Part shown: positions 1-5,702 of the stretch, piece by piece
Position numbering within the stretch: position 1 is the stretch's first letter
Layout of the letters: each line of letters opens with the position of its first letter
Translations under genes and position numbers: made by a program
From: J061 sp003695725 [NCBI: Candidatus Schekmanbacteria bacterium]
GTDB taxonomy: Bacteria; Schekmanbacteria; GWA2-38-11
DNA length: 12,250 nt
NCBI GenBank assembly: GCA_003695725.1
Contig: RFHX01000225.1
Location: 1 to 12,250 of the forward strand
Direction: 5' to 3'
Notes under the pieces: model-generated
Told to the model about the DNA's origin: nothing
The model's database searches: none
The model's input: only the letters and a program-made list of their open reading frames with translations

Positions 1-10
1 GACTAAAATT

Positions 11-40
11 TTGGAATAATCTGAGGGATTTTTCGATAAT
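11..40 (+). promoter_or_regulatory. Candidate sigma70-type promoter for the Fe-S/sulfur operon
   Basis: TTGGAA at 11-16 and GATAAT at 35-40 are separated by 18 bp. This would start transcription near 47 and leave a leader of about 40 nt before the first gene. The match is four of six at -35 and five of six at -10. In AT-rich DNA such matches occur by chance, so this is only a candidate, supported by its position ahead of a run of co-directional genes. Confidence 0.35.
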
Positions 41-88
41 TCTTGAAAAAAACACAAATAGTTAATAGTGTATTAGAAAGGAGTAAAA

Positions 89-295
89 ATGCTTGATGAA
101 AATGTCAAAGTTGTTGATGCTATAAGAATAGCAATTGAAAGAGAAAAAAAAGCGGTAGAATTTTATGCTCAGGCTGTGAATATAACTAAAGATCCGGGAG
201 CAAAGAAGATGTTTGAACATCTTTTGAATGAAGAGAAGAGACATGTGCAAATATTAGAAGAAGAATATGACAAGAATATAATGACAGAAATGTAA
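89..295 (+). CDS. Half-size ferritin-like (rubrerythrin-type) diiron protein
   Basis: A 68-residue, highly charged, all-helical protein. The first helix (about 5-31) has the rubrerythrin-like pattern AIEREKKAVEFY with Glu17 as the likely metal ligand. The second (about 36-60) has EEKRH, giving Glu49 and His52 in an ExxH arrangement. This is one helix pair, or half of the four-helix diiron bundle of ferritin/rubrerythrin (usually 140 or more residues), so a dimer or larger assembly would be needed to complete a site. The ATG follows a strong AAAGGAG (77-83), and no extension of the fold is visible after the TAA. It is first in the sulfur/Fe-S gene run, 60 bp before the NifU-like gene, which fits a role in iron handling or oxidant defence. 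The family call rests on motif recognition; the exact activity is unknown. Confidence 0.75.
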   Translation: MLDENVKVVDAIRIAIEREKKAVEFYAQAVNITKDPGAKKMFEHLLNEEKRHVQILEEEYDKNIMTEM

Positions 296-355
296 CTGTC
301 TGAAAATAAACCATTTATTTATTAAAATGATTTAAATCTTTGAGAGGAAGAAAAA

Positions 356-577
356 ATGATTGAAAAAGTCAAAAGTGTTATAGACAAGATTAGGCCAAGA
401 CTTCAAATGGATGGCGGCGATATTGAATTAGTTAGCATAGAAGACAATGTTGTAAAAGTGAAACTTCAAGGCGCCTGTCACGGATGCCCCGGCGCCCAAA
501 TGACATTAAAAATGGGCGTAGAAAGAATGATTAAGGAGGAAGTGCCAGAAATCAAAGAAGTTATATCTGTAGAATAA
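356..577 (+). CDS. NifU C-terminal-domain (Nfu-type) Fe-S carrier protein
   Basis: A 73-residue stand-alone NifU C-terminal domain. The N-terminal half has the typical IRPRLQMDGGDIELV segment (12-26). The cluster-binding motif is C41-H-G-C44 followed by PGAQMTLK, the signature of Nfu proteins, which hold a [4Fe-4S] cluster between two subunits and deliver it to apo-proteins. The length matches single-domain Nfu proteins, with no N-terminal scaffold fused. A GAGAGG Shine-Dalgarno lies about 10 nt before the ATG. It sits 37 bp upstream of the DsrE gene and in the same unit as a separate IscU-type scaffold (2265-2645), so the functions of a full-length NifU are split over two genes here. The family call is secure; specific client proteins cannot be read from the sequence. 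Confidence 0.92.
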   Translation: MIEKVKSVIDKIRPRLQMDGGDIELVSIEDNVVKVKLQGACHGCPGAQMTLKMGVERMIKEEVPEIKEVISVE

Positions 578-614
578 TCATATTGTATTTGAATAAGCTG
601 GATGATGGACAAAA

Positions 615-1037
615 GTGACTGAGAAAAAGGATAGATTCTTCATTCTTTCTCACAGCAGTAATTATGACCGTTTATACCAAACAATAACCATTGCGGTTAC
701 TGCTGCATCTTTGGGAAATGAAGTCTATGTAGTCTTATTCTTCGATGCTCTTCGAAAATTTGTGGAAGGCGAAATGGATAGGGAAGATTTGTCCGATGAT
801 ATGGGAGCAGAAAAGAAGGAAGTTTATAAAAGGATGAAAACAATGAATCCTATGAGTATGCAGGAAATGATAGATACTGTTAAGCCCCTTGGAAATTTGA
901 AGTTCATCGCTTGCAGTGCAAATGTTGAATTTATGGGATTAGAAAAAGAAAAAGTGTTAGAAAAAGTCGATGAAATTATGGGGCTTCCTACTATATTGAA
1001 AATGATGAAAGAAGCAAAAAATCAGCTTTACATTTGA
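615..1037 (+). CDS. DsrE/DsrF-family sulfur-relay-like protein
   Basis: A 140-residue soluble protein with the DsrE-like alpha/beta layout. It opens with a hydrophobic strand (FFILSHS, 8-14), followed by a helix (TITIAVTAASLG) and a second strand (VYVVLFF, 37-43). A late strand carries the single cysteine Cys100 in FIACSANVEFMGL. That Cys matches the conserved position that carries persulfide in active DsrE-family members. The start is GTG at 615: the nearby ATGs at 604 and 607 are in another frame and stop within seven codons, and the Shine-Dalgarno is weak. The gene lies 18 bp before the NifS-like gene and shares its unit with a TusA-family carrier, a known kind of partner for DsrE proteins. 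Whether Cys100 accepts sulfur is inference; related proteins of unknown function exist. Confidence 0.82.
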   Translation: MTEKKDRFFILSHSSNYDRLYQTITIAVTAASLGNEVYVVLFFDALRKFVEGEMDREDLSDDMGAEKKEVYKRMKTMNPMSMQEMIDTVKPLGNLKFIACSANVEFMGLEKEKVLEKVDEIMGLPTILKMMKEAKNQLYI

Positions 1038-1055
1038 TAAATAAGGGGAAGAAGT

Positions 1056-2240
1056 ATGGGTGATAGAATATATATGGATTATGCATCAACGACACCTCAA
1101 TTGAAAGAAGTAACTGAGGCAATGATGCCATTTTTTGAAGAAGAGTTCGGCAATCCCCAAAATCTTCACTCCTTCGGTGAAGGACCCAAAAAAGCAATTG
1201 ATGAAGCAAGGGAAAAGGTAGCCAATCTCATTGGTGCTGAACCATCAGAGATTTATTTCACTTCAACTGGCACGGAAAGCAACAATATGGCAATAAAGGG
1301 AATAGCTGCAGCGAATCAGAAAAAAGGGAAGCATATAATCAGCACTCAGATTGAGCATCATTCCGTTCTTCACAGTTTGAGGACTCTTGAAAAACAGGGA
1401 TTTGAAGTAACCTACCTGCCAGTTGATAAATATGGGAGTGTAAATCCGCAAGATGTTGAAAAAGCGTTAAGGGATGATACTATTCTTGTAACAGTAACTC
1501 ATGCATCAAATGAAATAGGGACCATTGAGCCAATAAGTGAAATCTCCAAAATCTTAAAAGGCAAAAAGATACCTTTTCATACCGATGCGGTGCAAACAGC
1601 AGGGACGATTCCAGTTGATGTAAATGAGCTTGGCGTTGACCTTCTTAGTATGGCTGCTCATCAATTTTACGGACCAAAGGGAGTAGCGGCTCTCTATATA
1701 AGAAAAGGGACAAGAATCATTCCGATAATCGACGGAGGAATTCAGGAAAACGGAAGAAGAGCAGGCACAGAAAATGTCGCAGGCATCGTGGGAATGGGAA
1801 AAGCTTGTGAAATCGCAAAAAGAGAAATGGAATCGAGGATAAAAAAACTGACAGAACTTCGCAACAAACTGATTGAAGGATTAACTTCATCGATCTCCCA
1901 CTCATATTTGAATGGGCATCCTGAAAAGAGACTACCCGGCAATGCAAATATCTCTTTTGAATACATTGAAGGCGAGTCGATGCTGCTTTTTCTAAATATG
2001 CAGGGCATTGCGGCATCGAGCGGTTCTGCTTGTACATCGAGGGCTCTAAAAGCTTCTCATGTGTTGACAGCAATGGGGATACCGCCCGAAATCGCACAGG
2101 GGTCTCTGCTTTTTAGTCTTGGTATTTACAATACAGAAGAAGATATAAAAAAGGTGTGCGAAGTGCTTCCTCCTATAGTTGACAGGTTGAGGCAGATGTC
2201 TCCTCTCTATGAAGAAGCACAGAAAGCAGGAAAAATTTAG
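1056..2240 (+). CDS. NifS/IscS-fold cysteine desulfurase homologue lacking the PLP lysine
   Basis: A 394-residue, full-length class V aminotransferase-fold protein of the NifS/IscS group. Normal family features are MDYASTTP (7-14), FTSTGTESNN (68-77), His101 of EHHSV, Asn152 of SNEIG, Asp177 and Gln180 of HTDAVQ, GRRAGTEN (233-240), and the sulfur-accepting Cys326 in SSGSACTS. The expected Schiff-base lysine of the S-x-H-K-x-x-GPKG motif is Gln203 (CAA at 1662-1664) in AAHQFYGPKG. The Ser three residues earlier is Ala200. The usual ARGSLRFSLGR segment reads AQGSLLFSLGI, so the substrate-carboxylate Arg is Leu352 and two other Arg are lost; the usual GGGQERG also reads GGIQENG. The frame is intact, so this is not a decayed pseudogene. 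It is unlikely to perform ordinary PLP-dependent desulfuration. It could act as an IscU-binding partner, a persulfide relay or a cluster ligand donor. Ribosome site AAGGGGAAG precedes the ATG, and iscU follows after 24 bp. Confidence 0.9.
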   Translation: MGDRIYMDYASTTPQLKEVTEAMMPFFEEEFGNPQNLHSFGEGPKKAIDEAREKVANLIGAEPSEIYFTSTGTESNNMAIKGIAAANQKKGKHIISTQIEHHSVLHSLRTLEKQGFEVTYLPVDKYGSVNPQDVEKALRDDTILVTVTHASNEIGTIEPISEISKILKGKKIPFHTDAVQTAGTIPVDVNELGVDLLSMAAHQFYGPKGVAALYIRKGTRIIPIIDGGIQENGRRAGTENVAGIVGMGKACEIAKREMESRIKKLTELRNKLIEGLTSSISHSYLNGHPEKRLPGNANISFEYIEGESMLLFLNMQGIAASSGSACTSRALKASHVLTAMGIPPEIAQGSLLFSLGIYNTEEDIKKVCEVLPPIVDRLRQMSPLYEEAQKAGKI

Positions 2241-2264
2241 ATTTAATAAATAAAGGAGCAAACA

Positions 2265-2645
2265 ATGGAAAAGTATAGTGATAAAGTAATGGACCACTTT
2301 ATGAATCCCCGCAATGTAGGGGAAATAGAGGATGCTGACGGAGTAGGACAAGTTGGCAATCCTTCCTGCGGAGATATAATGAAGCTTTATATCAAGGTGG
2401 AAGACGGTAAAATCGTAGATGCCAAATTTAAGACCTTTGGATGTGGTGCGGCTATAGCTACAAGCTCAATGGTTACAGAAATGGTCATTGGGAAAACAAT
2501 AGATGAGGCGATGAAGATAACAAAGCAGGCCGTTGCAGATGCGCTCGATGGTTTACCGCCGCAGAAGATGCATTGCTCGAATTTAGCTGCCGACGCTTTA
2601 AAGGCGGCAATAGAAGAATATCAGAAAAAAAACAGCAATCAATAA
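2265..2645 (+). CDS. iscU: IscU-type Fe-S cluster assembly scaffold
   Basis: A 126-residue scaffold protein on which [2Fe-2S] clusters are built, normally with sulfur from IscS/NifS. All ligand positions are present: Cys35 and Asp37 in GNPSCGD, Cys60 in TFGCGAAIA, and His103-Cys104 in KMHCSNLA. The HscA-binding segment usually written LPPVK reads LPPQK (97-101), a mild change. Length equals stand-alone IscU, without the ferredoxin-like middle or the C-terminal domain of full NifU. A good AAAGGAG lies ahead of the ATG. It directly follows the NifS-like gene that lacks the PLP lysine, so either sulfur arrives by another route (TusA/DsrE, free sulfide, a second desulfurase elsewhere) or the NifS-like protein works in an unusual way. 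The function as scaffold is well supported by motifs. Confidence 0.93.
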   Translation: MEKYSDKVMDHFMNPRNVGEIEDADGVGQVGNPSCGDIMKLYIKVEDGKIVDAKFKTFGCGAAIATSSMVTEMVIGKTIDEAMKITKQAVADALDGLPPQKMHCSNLAADALKAAIEEYQKKNSNQ

Positions 2646-2658
2646 GGAGAATAACTAT

Positions 2659-2892
2659 ATGGAAGCAGATGAAGTACTTGATGCAGTAGGACTGTACTGT
2701 CCAATGCCAATTCTATTGACTACACAAAAAATCAAAGAACTGAAAAAAGGGCAAATTCTTGAAGTAATCGCAGATGATGAAGGTATTGTGAAAGATATGC
2801 CTTCATGGTGCAAAACAACTGGAAATGAATTTCTAAAAATTGAGAAAGAAGATGATCAGTTTCATGTTTTTGTAAAGAAAACAACTGATTAG
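2659..2892 (+). CDS. TusA-family sulfur carrier protein
   Basis: A 77-residue SirA/TusA-fold protein. The diagnostic motif is GLYCPMPILLT (11-21), where Cys14 of the CPxP element carries persulfide sulfur in the family. The rest follows the family: helix TTQKIKELKKGQILEVIADDE, then KDMPSWCKTTGNEFL with a second Cys at 51, and a terminal strand. TusA proteins accept sulfur from desulfurases or rhodaneses and hand it to DsrE-type or biosynthetic partners in the cytoplasm. It starts 13 bp after iscU with an AAGGAG site, and ends 22 bp before the radical SAM gene. That placement makes it a candidate sulfur donor either to the scaffold or to the downstream modification system; the sequence does not decide between them. 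Confidence 0.92.
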   Translation: MEADEVLDAVGLYCPMPILLTTQKIKELKKGQILEVIADDEGIVKDMPSWCKTTGNEFLKIEKEDDQFHVFVKKTTD

Positions 2893-2914
2893 ATTCTCTT
2901 CTTGATATGAAATT

Positions 2915-4099
2915 TTGAAATCGAAAAAAGATACAGAGCTATATCCGGTTTTTGAAGACGGAGTTTATTTAAAATATCTTGAAGAGCCGGCTGTTTATAA
3001 TATAAAGAATGATGAGCTCTATGAAATCAATGAAGAAGCATTAGATTTCCTAAAAAAATGCAATGGACTCAATCCTCTTTCAAATCTGCAGTATGATGAA
3101 GAATTTTTGTCATACTGCATCGATGAAAAACTAATTTCTCTAAAAGAAAAGAAAGAAAAACATTTTCAAAGCCAACCCATAAAAAAACCAACACTCCCTT
3201 CACTTCGTTATCTCGAGCTTCAAATCACCGACCGCTGCAACCTCAAATGTAAGCACTGTTATCTTGGAAATCCGAAGAAAAGAGACTTGAAGATAGGAAT
3301 CATTGAATCGCTCTTCGACCAATTTGAAGAAATTCAGGGATTGAGAATGATTATTTCAGGCGGAGAGCCGCTTCTTCATCCTCGATTTGAAGAAATCAAT
3401 GAACTTCTAAAAGATAGAAGCTTTAGAGCTATTTTGTTAACTAATGGAACACTTTTAGATGAAGATTTAATTGCAAGAATAAATGTACAGGAGTATCAGA
3501 TTAGTATTGATGGTTTGGAAGAAGCTCATAATTTTTTAAGGGGCAGAGGAACATTCAAAAAATCGATGCAATCTGTTGAAATGCTTCTCAAAAAGGGTAT
3601 CGATGTGTCAATCGCCACTATGGCCAATAAAAAAAATGCCAATGATTTTCCCGCAATGGAAAAGATATTCAGGGATATGGGAATAAAGGAATGGTCTGTT
3701 GATGTACCTGTTTCTTTGGGATATGCTACCACTTATTCTTCATCAATTCTTCTTTCTCCTAAAGAAGCTTATAAATATCTAAATTTTGGATTTGGAGGTG
3801 GACTTTACAATTCATCAGAAGGATATGCCTGCGGGGCCCATCTGTGCGCTGTTACTCCAAATGCAGATGTATGCAAATGTGGTTTCTATTATGACTCTCC
3901 ATCAGGAAATCTTGAAAAGAAATCACTTAAAGAATGTTGGGAAAAAATTGAGAAAATTAGAATCGACGAAATAGAATGCAGAAACTGTAAAGTTGTAAAT
4001 GAATGCCGCGGTGGATGCCGTTATCGCGCATCTATGGAAGGCTCAGAAAAAGGAACAGATATAGTCAAATGCTTCTTCTACGGAGTTAAAAATCCATAA
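2915..4099 (+). CDS. Radical SAM/SPASM protein, probable peptide maturase
   Basis: A 394-residue radical SAM enzyme. Residues 1-80 resemble a PqqD-like/RiPP recognition winged helix (DGVYLKYL, YEINEEALDFLKKCNG, then ...DEKLISL). The core has the cluster motif C108-x3-C112-x2-C115 and GGEP at 149-152. The C-terminal SPASM region carries Cys306, 311, 320, 322, 341, 355, 358, 364, 368 and 386, ending in CRNC...NECRGGCRYRA. This is the arrangement of enzymes with two auxiliary 4Fe-4S clusters that modify peptides by radical chemistry. The start is TTG at 2915, since a stop (TGA, 2903) lies in frame just above and the ATG at 2907 is in another frame with an immediate stop; the Shine-Dalgarno is poor. 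A 20-codon Cys-rich ORF lies 102 bp downstream and is the natural substrate candidate. The product class cannot be told from sequence. Confidence 0.9.
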   Translation: MKSKKDTELYPVFEDGVYLKYLEEPAVYNIKNDELYEINEEALDFLKKCNGLNPLSNLQYDEEFLSYCIDEKLISLKEKKEKHFQSQPIKKPTLPSLRYLELQITDRCNLKCKHCYLGNPKKRDLKIGIIESLFDQFEEIQGLRMIISGGEPLLHPRFEEINELLKDRSFRAILLTNGTLLDEDLIARINVQEYQISIDGLEEAHNFLRGRGTFKKSMQSVEMLLKKGIDVSIATMANKKNANDFPAMEKIFRDMGIKEWSVDVPVSLGYATTYSSSILLSPKEAYKYLNFGFGGGLYNSSEGYACGAHLCAVTPNADVCKCGFYYDSPSGNLEKKSLKECWEKIEKIRIDEIECRNCKVVNECRGGCRYRASMEGSEKGTDIVKCFFYGVKNP

Positions 4100-4126
4100 A
4101 TTTTACATTTTTTTTTTGATTATTCC

Positions 4127-4155
4127 TTGCGGTTTAAAACATTATTAATTATCAT
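4127..4155 (+). promoter_or_regulatory. Candidate promoter for the small cysteine-rich peptide
   Basis: TTGCGG (4127-4132) and TATCAT (4150-4155) are spaced by 17 bp, with an AT-rich stretch between and after. The -10 matches in five of six positions, the -35 in only three. Transcription would start around 4162 and give a roughly 40-nt leader to the GTG at 4202. A separate promoter would let the peptide be made in excess over its maturase. Support is modest because the sequence is very AT-rich. Confidence 0.35.
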
Positions 4156-4188
4156 AATTTTATTGGACGACTCCTAAAAAACCCCGGG

Positions 4189-4197
4189 AGGAGGTGA
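4189..4197 (+). promoter_or_regulatory. Near-perfect Shine-Dalgarno of the 20-codon peptide ORF
   Basis: AGGAGGTGA matches the 16S anti-Shine-Dalgarno over nine bases, and its last base is four bases before the GTG start at 4202. It is the strongest ribosome site in the window and is the main reason for treating the tiny ORF as real. An upstream CTCCT (4171-4175) could pair with AGGAG (4189-4193) in a weak five-pair hairpin, a possible but unproven way to mask it. Confidence 0.8.
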
Positions 4198-4201
4198 TAC
4201 T

Positions 4202-4264
4202 GTGAAGATTAGAAAGATTTCAAAATCATCTGCATCAACCTGCAAATGCAAATCATCCTGCTAA
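4202..4264 (+). CDS. 20-residue cysteine-rich peptide, candidate RiPP precursor
   Basis: This short frame begins at GTG (4202-4204) and ends at TAA (4262-4264). It encodes a basic N-terminal part, MKIRKISKSSAS, followed by TCKCKSSC with Cys14, Cys16 and Cys20, the last being the C-terminal residue. It lies between the radical SAM/SPASM gene and a strong terminator, is preceded by a nine-base Shine-Dalgarno, and has a possible promoter of its own. A short basic leader, a Ser/Cys-rich tail and an adjacent SPASM maturase are the usual signs of a ribosomally made, modified peptide. Thioether cross-links or metal binding through the C-x-C-x3-C tail are possible products; I do not recognise a named family. 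It could instead be an unmodified metal-binding peptide. An attenuator leader is unlikely because no + strand gene follows the terminator. Confidence 0.72.
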   Translation: MKIRKISKSSASTCKCKSSC

Positions 4265-4289
4265 TTTCCTTATTTTCCATAGTTTATGA

Positions 4290-4323
4290 GAGGAAGTCTA
4301 AGATGGACTTCCTCTTTTTTTTT
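4290..4323 (+). terminator. Strong rho-independent terminator
   Basis: A perfect nine-pair stem, GAGGAAGTC (4290-4298) with GACTTCCTC (4306-4314), has a seven-base loop and is followed by nine T residues (4315-4323). It closes the + strand operon 25 bp after the peptide stop. On the opposite strand the same stem lacks a T run, so it is not a clear terminator for holB. Confidence 0.93.
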
Positions 4324-4352
4324 CAAATGAGGAAAGATTTTTCCTGCCGTTC

Positions 4353-5702
4353 TTAATAAGCTGACAACTGCAATAGAAACTCTTCCACCATAAGCTGTGT
4401 ATTGAAATTTCTGTCAAGCTTGTCAGAAAGCTGGCAGGATTTGAAAAAGATATCTTCAAGTTTCTTTAATTTAGATTCACTAAAATTTCTTAACTTCTCG
4501 ACAATTTCATCAGGAAGAGCAGAATCATCTTCAATGCCTTTCTTAAAGAATATAATATCGCGCAATATTTTTCTGAAACAGGTTAGGAAGAAATCTATTT
4601 TTTCAACACCATTGCCTGTTCTTTCATCAAAGATGCCTTCTTCTACAAAACGCGAGAGAAGTAAATTTTCATCCTTCGTATCTCCAAACAACGAATCAAA
4701 GGCCAGTTTCTTTATTCTCTCAATATCGAAAAGAGCTATTCCCAACGCTTTGCCGGGACTTCCATCTGAAAATGGATATACTTCATTCCACTTTATCTCG
4801 TTCTTGGGAATCTTTTCATTCAAGAGAGAAATAAAATCTCCTTTCTCAAGATAAGAAAACCTTATTGTTTCACACCTTGACTTTATCGTCTGCAACAGCC
4901 CACGAGGGTTTGAAGTTATTAAAATCAATATGGAATCATTTGGTGGCTCTTCCAAAGTTTTAAGAAGTGCATCTGCGGCTTCTTCTGTAATGTTATGAGC
5001 ATTATCTATAATGAATACCTTTTTTCTCCCTTCAGTTGGTTTTAGGTAAATATCCTGAATAATTCCTCGCACACCTCTTCTTCCAATAGGAAGACGGCCA
5101 TTGTAAACATAATTGTTGAGCATTACAAGCTTTCGAAAAAGCTCAACAGCAAGAGGAGATTTGCTTTTCAGATTTTCAGACAACTTCTCAACACATTGAC
5201 TATCAATATACAAGCTGCCATCTGATGTATCTTTCGTAAAAAGAATTTCCTTATTCAAATCAATACAGTCAAGTAAGCTATGAGGAAGCCCGCAAAGTGG
5301 ATTGGGCAAAATAATTCCACATTCCTCCAATGCCTTCAGTGCTTCAGCATATTCTTCTAAAACAGAGTCATCTATATTCTGACCGCTGTAAATTGAATTT
5401 AATATTTCTACGCGGTCAATCCAAAGACGCTCATTTAGATTTCTATAAATTCGTATATCAGGAAAGAAAGTATATCTGTTTTTAATAGAGATACAATTTT
5501 CACATTTGCCGCATATTTCTCCATTGTTGTCATCAAGGCAATTGATTGCTTTTGCAAAGACTTGGGCTGTCATTTTTTTACCGATTCCGGAAGGTCCCTG
5601 AAAAATAAAGGAATGAGGCACAGTTTTTTTCTTCAGTGCATTTTTCAACAAAGCTATCGGTTTTCGATGTCCTTTTATTGTGCTGAAATTCATCTCATTC
5701 AC
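4353..5702 (-). CDS. holB: DNA polymerase III delta-prime clamp-loader subunit with a large insertion
   Basis: A 449-residue AAA+ clamp-loader protein. Visible parts are GHRKPIALLKNALK near the N-terminus, a P-loop GPSGIGKK (36-43) with Lys in place of the last Ser/Thr as often seen in delta-prime, and a zinc module Cys55, Cys64, Cys67, Cys70. The Walker B-like segment is VFIIDNAH (229-236), followed by DALLKTLEEPP (244-254), sensor TSN (263-265) and SRCETIRF (275-282). Between the zinc module (FFPD, 79-82) and RGIIQDIYLKP (212-222), where relatives have a short link, there are about 130 residues, so roughly 100 are inserted, including Cys128, 137, 146 and 170. This explains the length, above the usual 310-350. 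The start is GTG at 5702, with ATG at 5693 as an alternative. The GTG shares one base with the holA stop, implying translational coupling. DnaX is less likely because of the short C-terminal part. Confidence 0.85.
   Translation of the reverse strand: MNEMNFSTIKGHRKPIALLKNALKKKTVPHSFIFQGPSGIGKKMTAQVFAKAINCLDDNNGEICGKCENCISIKNRYTFFPDIRIYRNLNERLWIDRVEILNSIYSGQNIDDSVLEEYAEALKALEECGIILPNPLCGLPHSLLDCIDLNKEILFTKDTSDGSLYIDSQCVEKLSENLKSKSPLAVELFRKLVMLNNYVYNGRLPIGRRGVRGIIQDIYLKPTEGRKKVFIIDNAHNITEEAADALLKTLEEPPNDSILILITSNPRGLLQTIKSRCETIRFSYLEKGDFISLLNEKIPKNEIKWNEVYPFSDGSPGKALGIALFDIERIKKLAFDSLFGDTKDENLLLSRFVEEGIFDERTGNGVEKIDFFLTCFRKILRDIIFFKKGIEDDSALPDEIVEKLRNFSESKLKKLEDIFFKSCQLSDKLDRNFNTQLMVEEFLLQLSAY

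Noticed and set aside
1056-2240. NifS-like gene as a pseudogene
   Set aside because: The frame is intact over 394 codons, the other family motifs and the reactive Cys are preserved, spacing to neighbours is tight, and the losses are focused on the PLP and substrate site.
4202-4323. Cys-rich leader peptide with terminator as a transcription attenuator
   Set aside because: No + strand gene lies downstream of the terminator (holB is on the opposite strand), and no alternative antiterminator stem is visible.
4330-4345. AGGAAA-GATT-TTTCCT hairpin as a terminator for holB
   Set aside because: On the minus strand the stem is followed by CATTTG rather than a T run, so it is not a convincing intrinsic terminator.
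4402-4854. 150-codon open frame on the + strand within holB
   Set aside because: It is antisense to a well-supported gene, rich in Ser/Phe/Lys as expected from a mirrored AT-rich frame, and matches no recognisable family.
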